NCBI GenBank assembly: GCA_034670025.1 | Contig: JAXMOE010000001.1 | Coordinates: 682,001 to 746,000, forward strand | Direction of reading: 5' to 3' | DNA: 64,000 nt | From: PGYR01 sp034670025 | GTDB taxonomy: Bacteria; Bacteroidota; Ignavibacteria; Kapaibacteriales; UBA2268 | Shown: positions 1 to 9,866 of the stretch, piece by piece | Layout: each line of letters opens with the position of its first letter | Position numbering within the stretch: the stretch's first letter is position 1 | Made by a program: the position numbers and the translations under genes | The notes under the pieces: model-generated | What the model was told of the DNA's origin: nothing | Databases searched by the model: none | What the model saw: only the letters and a program-made list of their open reading frames with translations

Positions 1-65
1 TTTCAATTTAGAATTTAGAGTAAGCTCTAGACCTAGTAGAGCAATATAAATTAAGGAGATAGTAT

Positions 66-1514
66 ATGAAAACAATAGAAAATTTAGAGCCAAAATTAGT
101 TTGGGAGATATTTTATGAAATTACCAAACGTCCACGACCTTCAAAAAAAGAAGAAAAAATAGTAGAATATATAGAAAATTTTGCCAGGGAGCTTAAATTA
201 AAAATAAAAAAAGATAAATTAGGTAACTTAGTTGTAATGAAGTCAGCAACTGAAGGATATGAAAATCACCCTGGAGTTTGTATTCAAGCCCACGTCGATA
301 TGGTAACAGAAAAAAACAGAGGTGTAGATTTTGATTTTGAAAATGATGCAATTCAGACTTATGTTGAAGATGGATGGTTAAAAGCTAAAGGTACAACTCT
401 TGGTGCAGATAATGGTATTGGCTTAGCTATGGGAATGGCAGTCTTGGCATCTAAAGATATAAAACATCCTCCATTTGAATTGTTGTGCACCTTAGATGAA
501 GAAACTGGGCTTACTGGTGCTATGGAATTAGGTACTGATTTATTGGATTCAAAAGTATTAATAAATCTTGATACTGAAGATTTTGGTCACTTTACAATCG
601 GTTGTGCTGGTGGTATGAACACTAAAGCAAATATAGATTTAGTATATGAAAAACTGGAAGATACACACGTTACTTATGAACTTTATTTAAAGGGTTTCAA
701 AGGTGGTCATTCTGGCATTGAAATAAACGATGAAAGAGGTAATGCTGCCAAAGTATTAGCCAGATTTGTCATTGAGTTGAATGATAAACTAAATATGAGA
801 CTACATTCTTTTGATAGTGGTGATAAACATAATGCTATTCCAAGAGAAGCTTATGTCAAATTTTCTATCCCTAAAGAGCAAATTAATGAGTTAGAATCAA
901 TTATTAATAATCAGAAAAAAGTTATAGATAATGAATGGAAATTCAAAGAGCCAGCTCTAGACTTTGGAAATTCTAGAATTGATTTTATCGATAAAGCTAT
1001 AACACTTGGTACTCAAGAAGATATTCTAAATGTAATAAATGCAATTCCACATGGTGTCATAAGGTTTACACCTGAAATTCCAGAATTAGTTCAAACTTCG
1101 AATAATTTGGCTAGTGTAAAAACTATAGATGAAAAATTAGAAATCCTAACGAGCCAGAGAAGTATTATTGATAGCGAAAAGAGTGCTTTAGGAAGTACAA
1201 TAAATTCAATATTAGAGTTAGGTGGCTTCAACATCAAACAATCGTCAGGCTATCCTGCTTGGGAACCTATGAAAGGGTCTGAACTTGTTGATATGGCCGT
1301 AGATATTTATAAAAATGACTTTAGCAACGAACCAGTCATTGAGATAATTCATGCTGGTTTGGAGTGCGGACTTATTGGTGAAAAGTATCCAGAGATGGAA
1401 ATGCTTTCATTTGGTCCTACTATAAAAGAAGTACACACACCAGGTGAAAAAGTTGACATTCAATCAGTTGATGATTGTTGGAAATTATTAGTTAGAATAT
1501 TAGAGAAACTATAA
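66..1514 (+). CDS. pepD: Aminoacyl-histidine dipeptidase (M20C, PepD-like)
   Basis: Cytosolic di-zinc aminopeptidase of the M20C family that hydrolyses Xaa-His and other dipeptides. Visible metal-site residues are His76 and Asp78 (QAHVDMV), bridging Asp115 (LGADNGIG), the catalytic and metal glutamates Glu145/Glu146 (LDEETGL) and Asp169. A C-terminal His lies in the EVHTPGEKVDI motif. The 482-residue length is usual for PepD. The ATG is preceded by a strong Shine-Dalgarno AAGGAGA at 53-59. The gene is transcribed toward the converging large surface protein, with only three bases between their stop codons. Nothing in the sequence points to export. The family assignment is firm; the exact dipeptide range is inferred. 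Confidence 0.93.
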   Translation: MKTIENLEPKLVWEIFYEITKRPRPSKKEEKIVEYIENFARELKLKIKKDKLGNLVVMKSATEGYENHPGVCIQAHVDMVTEKNRGVDFDFENDAIQTYVEDGWLKAKGTTLGADNGIGLAMGMAVLASKDIKHPPFELLCTLDEETGLTGAMELGTDLLDSKVLINLDTEDFGHFTIGCAGGMNTKANIDLVYEKLEDTHVTYELYLKGFKGGHSGIEINDERGNAAKVLARFVIELNDKLNMRLHSFDSGDKHNAIPREAYVKFSIPKEQINELESIINNQKKVIDNEWKFKEPALDFGNSRIDFIDKAITLGTQEDILNVINAIPHGVIRFTPEIPELVQTSNNLASVKTIDEKLEILTSQRSIIDSEKSALGSTINSILELGGFNIKQSSGYPAWEPMKGSELVDMAVDIYKNDFSNEPVIEIIHAGLECGLIGEKYPEMEMLSFGPTIKEVHTPGEKVDIQSVDDCWKLLVRILEKL

Positions 1515-1517
1515 TTT

Positions 1518-4500
1518 CTACTTCTTAATTATCAATTTTTTAGTAATAGTTTCACTATTCGTCTTAAACTGATAGAAATAATGTCCAGGTAACAAGTTCT
1601 TTGAATCTAATATCAAACTATAGTTTCCAGATTCAAAGAGCTTGTTTCCATTTAATAATGTTTTAACTTTATGGCCTGAAGCATCATACACATAAAGTAT
1701 AGGATAACTCTCTTCAAACAACTCAAATTCAATATTAGTAACTGTTTCAAAAGGATTTGGATAGTTTTGTTTTAATGAATTTTTCTCTTTATAAACTATA
1801 TGTGATATTTCACATTTCTCGCCAGTATTAAAAGAGTTACTTTCCTTCGAGCTAAATATATCTAAGAAATAAATATATTCTGAACCAAAATTATCAATTG
1901 TAACATCTAATAAAGTTGTTGTATCTTTAGGAATTGTAACTAACATTGTCAATTCTGCAACCTGTCCAGCACGAAGAGTATCGACATCAGTAAAGGAAGC
2001 ATCTAATTTACCGTGTGTTGCTAAGGTGAAATCAGAATTTCCATTTGTAAGAGTGCTTTTTGCATCGATATACATTAGTGAAAATGGATCATAATCAATA
2101 CTTAAGTCAAATTTCATATCAATCATCCAGTGAGTTTCTCCATTGTAGTTTGCCATAACATCACTGCTGACATAAATAGGAATTATTACAGTATCCCCTA
2201 TTATTCCATTAACAGTATCTGGAATAGAGAAACCAGTTTCTGATACATCAGAGAGTAGTTCAAAAGGTGGAGCATAACCAAAACCTTGGACATTATTTGA
2301 ATCTATCATAAGACAAGGGTCAATTATAATTGAATTTGACAAACTATAATACTCACCTATTTGTCTTGGACAAAATTCAATTATAACTTCTGTCATCATA
2401 CCAGGATAAATTGTGTCACTGACATCAGGTGTTATACTAATCACATTAACATCTGCGGGTAAATTAATAACCTCTGATAAATTATATGGTACATCTCCAG
2501 TATTCTCTATACTGAAAGTGTCTAATTTACAATCTAGTACATTGACAGTGTCAAAATCTACATCATTAACTATATTGAAATCTGAATTTAGTATTGTGGC
2601 ATTTATAGAAGCCCTGTCATGAAGTAATTCATAGATTATTACTCCTTTTGAGTCAAATTTGAAGCTATCAAGTACAAATGATGTTGTTTCGGTTTTATTT
2701 ACAATTGGTGTAAATTTGGCATAACACAAAGGTGTTATAGAATCTACTTGACAAAAATTGTCTAATTCAAAATAGACTGTAGAACTATCAGTTTTATAAG
2801 CATTAACTTTTGTGTAATATTGTGTACATAAATCTTCTTCAGGATTGCCATTAAAACCAATGTAATTGCTTTCTACACCAATGAAATCAAACAACAAAGT
2901 ATCATAATAAACTTGATAATCAATATCTATTATTTTTGCAGGGACTTGACGAGAAGCAAATATTGGAAGATAAAGAGTGTCACAACTTATTACATCGTAA
3001 TTAGTTATAGTGTCAACAGCTTGTTTGAAGTCAAAGGGCATAGTAAATGGTGTTGCAAATCCACTACCAAATACCGTCATAGTAGTGTCAATACCTTCGC
3101 AAGGTTCAGAAAAGTGAACTTTTACTTTTGCTTCATAATCTCTGTAAACTCTTGGCTTAAAGTCAATTCTTATCATCAAAGTATCTTCATCTGGTCTATA
3201 AGTTATAGGGTTCGACCATACCAAACTATCTAATGCAATAGATCTACCCAAACTGTCAGATGCGAAGAAAACATTTTCATCGGGTTCAAAAGTAATTGAA
3301 TCAATAACTATTTTTTCTCTATCTGGGTTAAATGCTATTTCTGGTATTGTGATTCTTTTGAACCTTGGAGCTGCAAAAGTATCCACTACAGTAGGAGGAA
3401 ATTGAGAATACAATGGAGACGGTTCATAAACTAAAGTTTGCCTTCCTGCTAAGTATCTATCATAAGCTGGGTCTAATCTCCAAACTTCAGATTGATCGTT
3501 TTTAGAAATACCGTGTGCCGCAATGTGCATCATAGCAGAGTGATTAAGACTATCTCTTATAGAAGGTGATTTGGGACAATAGGTTATATGTACTGAATCT
3601 TTTTCTAATGGAGGTATACTATAAGGGATTTCATTTCCATTTACGGCATAATCTGATTCCCATGAGTAATACTGAGGATATGCTGTTCCAATAACTCCTA
3701 CCCCATCTATCCATAAAGAATCGATTACAGCATCGTTTACTTTCGAATTGTTTGCTAATACTATTGTTGATGTTTCGCATTCACAGTTCTTGACGAATCC
3801 GAATGTTACTAAGGTATTTATTATTTCCAATGGTATTATCTTACCTCTTCCAGTAAAACTTGCTTTATTTACAACTAAACAAGGTTGACTACTATAAGAT
3901 TTCAGCATAGTCGAGTAATTAATTGGAGCATCTGGTTCAAATTGTACTACTATATGAATAGTATCTCTTGGATTTAGAGTAATATCTATTGGATTATTGG
4001 GATATAGTATTCTAAAACCAGCTCCAATATTTAAACTATCTAAATAAACAGGAATTGATGATATATTTTCTAAGATAATCTCTTTAGTTGGGGTCTCCCC
4101 TACTTCAATTGTCCCAAAGGCATTATTATCTTCCATAAATAACTTAGGTAAAGCAGAACTGCCCACAATTTGAGCGGTCCAATCTTCCCCATCATTGTCT
4201 TTATAATTTAGAAATGCTTTGTCAACTCTATCGCTAATTAAATCATTTGGAGTGTATCTGAATCTGAATAAAATGCTATCTCCAGAAGCTAAATTTGTTG
4301 AATAACTACCCAAAGATGCTAATTCGGGAACTGGCTCTAAGATGCTAAATTTACTTGAAGGATCAATTAAACTAAATTCATCAAGTGTGAGATTCACTGG
4401 TGATCTATTAACTATATAAATGTCTTCAATTGAATCTTGACAGGCGACTACGTTTTGAACTTCCATTACTTCTGGATTGAATTCAAATTTATCTATTATT

Positions 4501-6638
4501 CCTCTACCTTTTAATGTAATACATCCCGAAGCATAACAACCAGTGGCAGGTGTTTCTTGAAAGCATAGTTTATCAAAATATAATGAATCAGTAAGCGGTC
4601 TAAATCTAACTCTCACGGATTTTTCTTCACCTGGTGGTATAGTTGCAAATCTTCCTCCTGGAAAATAAAATACCTCTGCCCTACCTAAACTAAAGCTAAC
4701 TGTAAACTCATTTATACCATTATTTCTTATATTTATTGTGCGTTCGTTTTCTTGACCAACGAAAACATTACCATAATCAACAGTGTCAACAGTAAATGTC
4801 AAATCAGGGTGAATAGATTCTCCCGATACTATAATGGGCTTCTTTAATGTGCATCCACCTGCATCTACAACTATAAAAACTGTATCTTTGAATGTACCTG
4901 CTTGAGTTGGTAAAAATCGAATTAATTTTACTTGATAAGATTTATCGGGCTCCAACACTTGCGGTTGTGAATTATTGAACCTTACAAATTGGAAATGAGG
5001 TGGCACTATAACTTCCTTTACAGTAATATTTTGACTTGAAAGATTTTCCCAATAGAATAATTCTTCTTCTGAAGGGAAGTCTTTACAAACTGTTCCAAAA
5101 TCAATAGAATCAATTGGTTCATCTTCCGTCCCAAACTTAACTAAGCTAAGTATATTCTCCACTTCACCAGTAAGTGGAATAATTCCAGCCCCTTCACAGA
5201 TGTCTGTAGATTGGACACGCAGTGTATCATAAAAGATATTTGCTTCGTTTCTCGAAGTAAATCTAACTGTCAAAATTGTACTATCACCAGGAGTTAAGGT
5301 GATAGGCAAACTGGGAGAAATCAATGAATAGTATTGAGGTAGATTAAAGTTCGCACCAGTTATTGTAACATTTTTAGCTGTACCAAATGTATTCGTATTA
5401 TTAATAACTTTTATATCTTTTTCCTTATATGGCTCTTCTATGCAGTGTGCTTTGAGAATACCAAACCCCAAAGTATCTTTATTATATTTCAGTTCGGTTT
5501 CTCTTGTAAATGTCCACCAACGATTATTTCCAGTTATCAAGTCATATCCACAAACATCATCTCTTATTACTCTAACAAGTGTCCTAACAGAACCAATGAA
5601 ATCACTATCTACATAGAAATCAAAAGTAACTGGCTGGTTTGGTGGTAAATCCACTCGTGTTGCAGAATAATCAAAATATTTTCTATTTTCCACTGGAATC
5701 CATAAAAAAGCTCTAGATCCACACAATGAAGTATCCATAACAGTTATGCTATATTTTTTTCTACTGACACACTTTATAGTATCAATTCTTTGGAAACTTG
5801 TTATTACAAAAGGTCTGTATTCCTTTCTGTCGTTTTTTGCTTGAGTTGTTGTCAAACCTGAAAGCAAAATAGCTTTGTTATTACCTGTTACATCACAAGT
5901 AGTAAATACACCTGGATCCTCATTACATCTGAAATATGCGATTAACCCATTTTCATTACCATTTCTTCTTTTATCTTTTTCACATATAATTTCACCTTGT
6001 GGTAAAGCGATATTCCATAATTTAATTTCATCCATTACCCCTCTAAAAGTTCTATGACTATTATCATTTGACATTTCATTAGCTCTACCAAACTGGGTGT
6101 TATTGCCATGTTGCATCAAAGTTGAAATAGGGTAAGTATTATTAGTTTCTTCAGCTATTAACTCACCATCCAAGTAGATTAGGGCCTTGTTTATACTACC
6201 ATCAAAAACTGCAGCCAGATGATGCCATTCACCATTGATATCCATTGGACTAGACATAGCAACAGTATTGTCAATATCATCTAACTCAAAATTCGGATGA
6301 TTTAATTCAAAAACTATTCTATTATTTTTGTCGTAATATAATTGCCATACATCTGATTTATCTAATGTTGGACCCCACTTACCAGCAAAATAATTTCTTT
6401 TTCCTTGCTCCAAATCTGGCTTTATCCACATCTCTACAGTCATTGCATTAGTTATAGTGTTCAAAGTGGCGTTATTATTCAGATTCATAAACTGAGCGGA
6501 TTGGCCATTATTCTTTTGGAAATCCAAACCATTTCCGATACATATAGTTAATGGCCATTTATTACAATCTTGTGATAATAATGATGAAACATTAAAACTA
6601 AATATTATAAATGCAAGTATGTAGAGAATTTTTTTCAT
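1518..6638 (-). CDS. Giant LamG / choice-of-anchor-D surface protein with T9SS sorting domain
   Basis: A 1706-residue secreted protein of unknown ligand. It starts with a Sec signal peptide (MKKILYILAFIIFSF, likely cleaved near SLLSQ). A LamG/concanavalin-like domain follows at about 40-260 (VEMWIKP, WHHLAAVFDG). Next come several choice-of-anchor-D/ASH-type beta modules from about 370 to 1200 (for example VDYGNVFVGQENERTINI) and two cohesin-like modules near 1260-1390 and 1495-1625 (GDTVIIPIYVSS). It ends in a type A T9SS sorting domain (LKQNYPNPFETVTNIEFEL onward). Its ATG overlaps the stop of the upstream DUF1501 gene by 4 bp, so translation is probably coupled and the two are in one operon with DUF1800. 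Adhesion or carbohydrate binding is an inference. Domain boundaries are approximate. Confidence 0.85.
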   Translation of the reverse strand: MKKILYILAFIIFSFNVSSLLSQDCNKWPLTICIGNGLDFQKNNGQSAQFMNLNNNATLNTITNAMTVEMWIKPDLEQGKRNYFAGKWGPTLDKSDVWQLYYDKNNRIVFELNHPNFELDDIDNTVAMSSPMDINGEWHHLAAVFDGSINKALIYLDGELIAEETNNTYPISTLMQHGNNTQFGRANEMSNDNSHRTFRGVMDEIKLWNIALPQGEIICEKDKRRNGNENGLIAYFRCNEDPGVFTTCDVTGNNKAILLSGLTTTQAKNDRKEYRPFVITSFQRIDTIKCVSRKKYSITVMDTSLCGSRAFLWIPVENRKYFDYSATRVDLPPNQPVTFDFYVDSDFIGSVRTLVRVIRDDVCGYDLITGNNRWWTFTRETELKYNKDTLGFGILKAHCIEEPYKEKDIKVINNTNTFGTAKNVTITGANFNLPQYYSLISPSLPITLTPGDSTILTVRFTSRNEANIFYDTLRVQSTDICEGAGIIPLTGEVENILSLVKFGTEDEPIDSIDFGTVCKDFPSEEELFYWENLSSQNITVKEVIVPPHFQFVRFNNSQPQVLEPDKSYQVKLIRFLPTQAGTFKDTVFIVVDAGGCTLKKPIIVSGESIHPDLTFTVDTVDYGNVFVGQENERTINIRNNGINEFTVSFSLGRAEVFYFPGGRFATIPPGEEKSVRVRFRPLTDSLYFDKLCFQETPATGCYASGCITLKGRGIIDKFEFNPEVMEVQNVVACQDSIEDIYIVNRSPVNLTLDEFSLIDPSSKFSILEPVPELASLGSYSTNLASGDSILFRFRYTPNDLISDRVDKAFLNYKDNDGEDWTAQIVGSSALPKLFMEDNNAFGTIEVGETPTKEIILENISSIPVYLDSLNIGAGFRILYPNNPIDITLNPRDTIHIVVQFEPDAPINYSTMLKSYSSQPCLVVNKASFTGRGKIIPLEIINTLVTFGFVKNCECETSTIVLANNSKVNDAVIDSLWIDGVGVIGTAYPQYYSWESDYAVNGNEIPYSIPPLEKDSVHITYCPKSPSIRDSLNHSAMMHIAAHGISKNDQSEVWRLDPAYDRYLAGRQTLVYEPSPLYSQFPPTVVDTFAAPRFKRITIPEIAFNPDREKIVIDSITFEPDENVFFASDSLGRSIALDSLVWSNPITYRPDEDTLMIRIDFKPRVYRDYEAKVKVHFSEPCEGIDTTMTVFGSGFATPFTMPFDFKQAVDTITNYDVISCDTLYLPIFASRQVPAKIIDIDYQVYYDTLLFDFIGVESNYIGFNGNPEEDLCTQYYTKVNAYKTDSSTVYFELDNFCQVDSITPLCYAKFTPIVNKTETTSFVLDSFKFDSKGVIIYELLHDRASINATILNSDFNIVNDVDFDTVNVLDCKLDTFSIENTGDVPYNLSEVINLPADVNVISITPDVSDTIYPGMMTEVIIEFCPRQIGEYYSLSNSIIIDPCLMIDSNNVQGFGYAPPFELLSDVSETGFSIPDTVNGIIGDTVIIPIYVSSDVMANYNGETHWMIDMKFDLSIDYDPFSLMYIDAKSTLTNGNSDFTLATHGKLDASFTDVDTLRAGQVAELTMLVTIPKDTTTLLDVTIDNFGSEYIYFLDIFSSKESNSFNTGEKCEISHIVYKEKNSLKQNYPNPFETVTNIEFELFEESYPILYVYDASGHKVKTLLNGNKLFESGNYSLILDSKNLLPGHYFYQFKTNSETITKKLIIKK

Positions 6639-8227
6639 TTTATCACTGTTAATGGTGTGCTATATCTTCTGTTATTAATTGAAATTACAACAGAATAAGT
6701 ACCCGATCTTAAACCATTTATCTCAAATTCGTTTTGGCCACTATTCAAATACCCATTCTTTATTTTCTTCACAATTCTACCATCAACTGAATAAACACTA
6801 ATATCTACATTACCAGATTCAACCAAATCAAATTTCAAATAGCTATTTTCAGATTGATATTTTGGGTTGGGGTAAAGTTGTACTCCTGGTCTTCCAGAAG
6901 TAAATACTAAATCTCGGACATGAGTTTTAGTTCTTGGTTTTAATATACCAATTGGTAAAATTGGCTCACCAAATATATCAGTAACATCATTTTCGGAACC
7001 ACCAAACCAAGTTTCTATAAAGTCAGTATATAACCTTCTAAAGTCAAATTGATGTCTCGGATTACCATTTCCATCCAAATCACTCAAATTTGGAGGATCG
7101 CCTTTTCTTCCTGATTCAATATTGTCATCATGGGCAAACATAAACATCACACTACTTGCTCCGTGATCAGACCCTCTACTACCATTATCATAAGCTCTTC
7201 TTCCAAATTCGGAAGTAGTAAGTCCAGCTACTCTATGAGCAAACCCCTGTAAGGTTGCATCGGTCATAAACTTCGATATTGCTTCTGAAAGTTGATTTAA
7301 TAGAATTGGGTGCTGACCAGACATAGCATCATTCATTTGTTGAACATGTGAATCAAAACTACTTAATCTCAGATGATAAACTTTAGTTTTCAAACCACCA
7401 GAAATTAATTTTGCTATTAGTCCCATTTTAGCTGCTAATCCATTTGCTGGATACTGAACCATATTTTTACCTTTATCAAAAGATGTTTTTACCTCAGCAG
7501 AATAAATTTCAGTTTGTTCAGCTATAGTATGAATAAAATTATATTCATTAGCGTAAAAACTGTCATCATTTAATTTTTGTTCAAACGGTGCTTTACCTTT
7601 TCCAATATTGTAAAATTGTTCTGGGTTGGTTAGTGATATACCCATGTGTCCTTTTTCAGAACGTAAGACTAATGGTACTTCACCTCCAATAGATATTCCC
7701 AGCGGATGCTCTGGAATCTCAAATGGAAAATTATCCAATTTAGAAGCAAAATAGCGTCCTAACCAACCATCTAATAATTTTACATTTGGGTCTTTACTTA
7801 TTATACCGCTTGACCATATATCAGATGATCTGAAGTGTGACATAGTATAATCTTCGTACCCTACTCTTTCTACTACTGCCAGGTTTCCATTTCTTAATAA
7901 CCCTAAAAAACCATCATTATCAATATTATTTACTAATGCAGGGTGTAAATACAAATCTGAACTTTGGAATCTTACTGCATCTTCAACATCAATAGCGATA
8001 TTGGGGCGAAGGTTATAGTATTCATCTTGAAAAAGTGGAATAACTGTATTCAAACCATCATTACCACCAAATAAATCTATCAGAATCATAATACTATCAT
8101 CTTCTAAAAAATCATTTGTACTTTGTACAGATGAACTTCCCTTTGGTGAAGATTTGACTTTATAAGGCGATAAACTTAAAGCAGCTCCTGATGCCATTGA
8201 TGTTGCTATGAATTCTCTTCTTTTCAT
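6635..8227 (-). CDS. DUF1501 family exported protein with Tat-like N-terminus and T9SS sorting domain
   Basis: A 530-residue DUF1501 protein, a family related to sulfatase/alkaline-phosphatase-type folds whose function is not established. The N-terminus MKRREFIATSMASGAALSLS matches a twin-arginine signal (RRxF followed by a weakly hydrophobic stretch). Family-like segments include LIDLFGGNDGLNTVIPL near residue 50 and TTSEFGRRAYDNGSRGSDHG near 340. The last 80 or so residues (LYPNPKYQSEN onward, ending TPLTVIK) look like a T9SS type A sorting domain. It lies 15 bp downstream of the DUF1800 gene and overlaps the giant LamG gene by 4 bp. DUF1501 and DUF1800 genes are often paired in Bacteroidota and Planctomycetota. 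The Tat-plus-T9SS combination is unusual. Confidence 0.88.
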   Translation of the reverse strand: MKRREFIATSMASGAALSLSPYKVKSSPKGSSSVQSTNDFLEDDSIMILIDLFGGNDGLNTVIPLFQDEYYNLRPNIAIDVEDAVRFQSSDLYLHPALVNNIDNDGFLGLLRNGNLAVVERVGYEDYTMSHFRSSDIWSSGIISKDPNVKLLDGWLGRYFASKLDNFPFEIPEHPLGISIGGEVPLVLRSEKGHMGISLTNPEQFYNIGKGKAPFEQKLNDDSFYANEYNFIHTIAEQTEIYSAEVKTSFDKGKNMVQYPANGLAAKMGLIAKLISGGLKTKVYHLRLSSFDSHVQQMNDAMSGQHPILLNQLSEAISKFMTDATLQGFAHRVAGLTTSEFGRRAYDNGSRGSDHGASSVMFMFAHDDNIESGRKGDPPNLSDLDGNGNPRHQFDFRRLYTDFIETWFGGSENDVTDIFGEPILPIGILKPRTKTHVRDLVFTSGRPGVQLYPNPKYQSENSYLKFDLVESGNVDISVYSVDGRIVKKIKNGYLNSGQNEFEINGLRSGTYSVVISINNRRYSTPLTVIK

Positions 8228-8242
8228 GACTTTTCTCTTAGG

Positions 8243-9853
8243 TTATGATAAATTTATATCTGGTAGTTTTGATACTTCAATTAACAACTCTTTTATATAT
8301 TTCACACAGTCTTCATTTTGGCTATTGTAAAGCTGAGTCCAAGACGAGGAATTTATACCTGATCTACTTTTTGCTCTCGAAACAATCGAATCTATTCTAG
8401 TCTTTGATGCTTCTTTTGGTAATAAATACTCTAACAATTCATTATTTAATTCACTAAATACATTAGGGCTAGAAAACTTATCTAATATTGTAAACCATTC
8501 AGCAGACTGTTTTGTATTGATTATACTCTTTAATTGGTTTACTCTTCTGGGATAAGTTTTAGTTGATATCCAACTATGATATCCTGGCCAACCACTTACA
8601 TTGGGTGGATCGTATAATTCTTGCTCCATATCTATGAGAGCATTATTTTTCTGGGTATAGTTTATATTGAATAATGATTCTAATTGAACAATCATTTCTA
8701 CAGGGTGTTTTATTTGAACACCAATATTTTCTTCACTGTAAAAGTGTTTACTTTTGAACAAAGCCCTAAATACTGGAAGTAATTCAAAGTCATTATCTAT
8801 AAATATTTTAGCCATATTGTTGATAAACTCTTCGTCGTATTTGCTAGGGTTGCTATATACAAAGTGGCTATATATTTTAGTACAAATAAACCGTGCTATT
8901 GGTTCCGGACGTCTATTAAATAGAATATCGAGAAGCCCTAACACCTCTTCTTCTTTTACCTTGTCCATAGTATTATCTTCTTCAGCTCTTGCCGCAATTG
9001 TCTCACCCATAATTTGCTTCGAACTCAAATCATGATCCTTTGCAGAAAAATAAGTGTCAAAGAATTCAAAAGGTTTTGGGTCTTGTCTATGAGCCGAAAT
9101 TCTCCATCCAGTAAGTGCTCTGGATGCTTCCCTTATATCACCTTCACTATAGTTGCCGATTCCCATAGTGAACAACTCCATCAGCTCTCTTGCATAATTT
9201 TCATTGGGATTTTTGCCGGAACTTAGATTTAAACTCTGATATAACAAGTATGCTCCATCCAAAGTCATATCTAGGACAAAATCTTTAAAATTTCCCAATC
9301 TATGTTTTCTTATTTTCTGATTGCTTCTATATAGCAATGGAGGAGGTATAAGGCTCTCTGTATCATAAGTGAATTCAATTGCCCAATGAGTATGCCAAAA
9401 GAAAGTTAAACGTTCAGTTAAGTAATTGTTAGTATTTGTAGAATTATCAGACTTCATCTGGTTTAGCCACCAAGTTGAAAATTGAGCATACCTGTTACGA
9501 TGAGTACTTTCAATCGGGCCACGAAGAGTTACATGAACTTTCGAAGGGTCTTCTTCAACAGTATCTATCCATTTCAGAGACTTTCTACCATCAGGTAATC
9601 TGTCTTCATTACTATCGAGATAGTCCAAGCCATCACCTAAAAGTTCGTCAATTACTTCTGCAATTGGTCTATCAACTATAGCATTTAATATGCCTGGTGT
9701 TGGACCAAAACTTAATCGTCTTAATAAGTGAAGTGCTTTTCTCTTGGTTAGTAATCCAGTTTCTTCGTCTAAACTGAAAAACAATTTTTCTCTTTTTTGA
9801 TTTTCTACCAAATCCTTTGATATAGTTTCATTATTTATACTGATTGTTTTCAT
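8243..9853 (-). CDS. DUF1800 family protein, no signal peptide
   Basis: A 536-residue DUF1800 protein. Recognisable segments are LLRRLSFGPTPG near residue 44, LTFFWHTHWA near 150, the NYARELMELFTMGIGNYSE block near 215-235, and YDPPNVSGWPGYHSWIST near 415. The function of the family is unknown, although its genes regularly accompany DUF1501, as here. The N-terminus MKTISINNETISKDL is polar. An in-frame TGA at 9863-9865, just upstream of the ATG, rules out a longer form with a signal peptide. The protein is therefore either cytoplasmic or exported with a partner. The gap to menA upstream is 13 bp, so it may share that transcript. Confidence 0.88.
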   Translation of the reverse strand: MKTISINNETISKDLVENQKREKLFFSLDEETGLLTKRKALHLLRRLSFGPTPGILNAIVDRPIAEVIDELLGDGLDYLDSNEDRLPDGRKSLKWIDTVEEDPSKVHVTLRGPIESTHRNRYAQFSTWWLNQMKSDNSTNTNNYLTERLTFFWHTHWAIEFTYDTESLIPPPLLYRSNQKIRKHRLGNFKDFVLDMTLDGAYLLYQSLNLSSGKNPNENYARELMELFTMGIGNYSEGDIREASRALTGWRISAHRQDPKPFEFFDTYFSAKDHDLSSKQIMGETIAARAEEDNTMDKVKEEEVLGLLDILFNRRPEPIARFICTKIYSHFVYSNPSKYDEEFINNMAKIFIDNDFELLPVFRALFKSKHFYSEENIGVQIKHPVEMIVQLESLFNINYTQKNNALIDMEQELYDPPNVSGWPGYHSWISTKTYPRRVNQLKSIINTKQSAEWFTILDKFSSPNVFSELNNELLEYLLPKEASKTRIDSIVSRAKSRSGINSSSWTQLYNSQNEDCVKYIKELLIEVSKLPDINLS

Positions 9854-9866
9854 TATACTTTCTCAA

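Noticed and set aside
24..42. Short inverted repeat GCTCTA/TAGAGC upstream of pepD
   Set aside because: Only 6 bp with no T run; too weak to call a terminator or operator.
6422..6430. Perfect TTATCCACA, a DnaA-box sequence
   Set aside because: It is single, far from dnaN, and encodes the conserved MWIK of the LamG domain on the other strand, so it is explained by coding.
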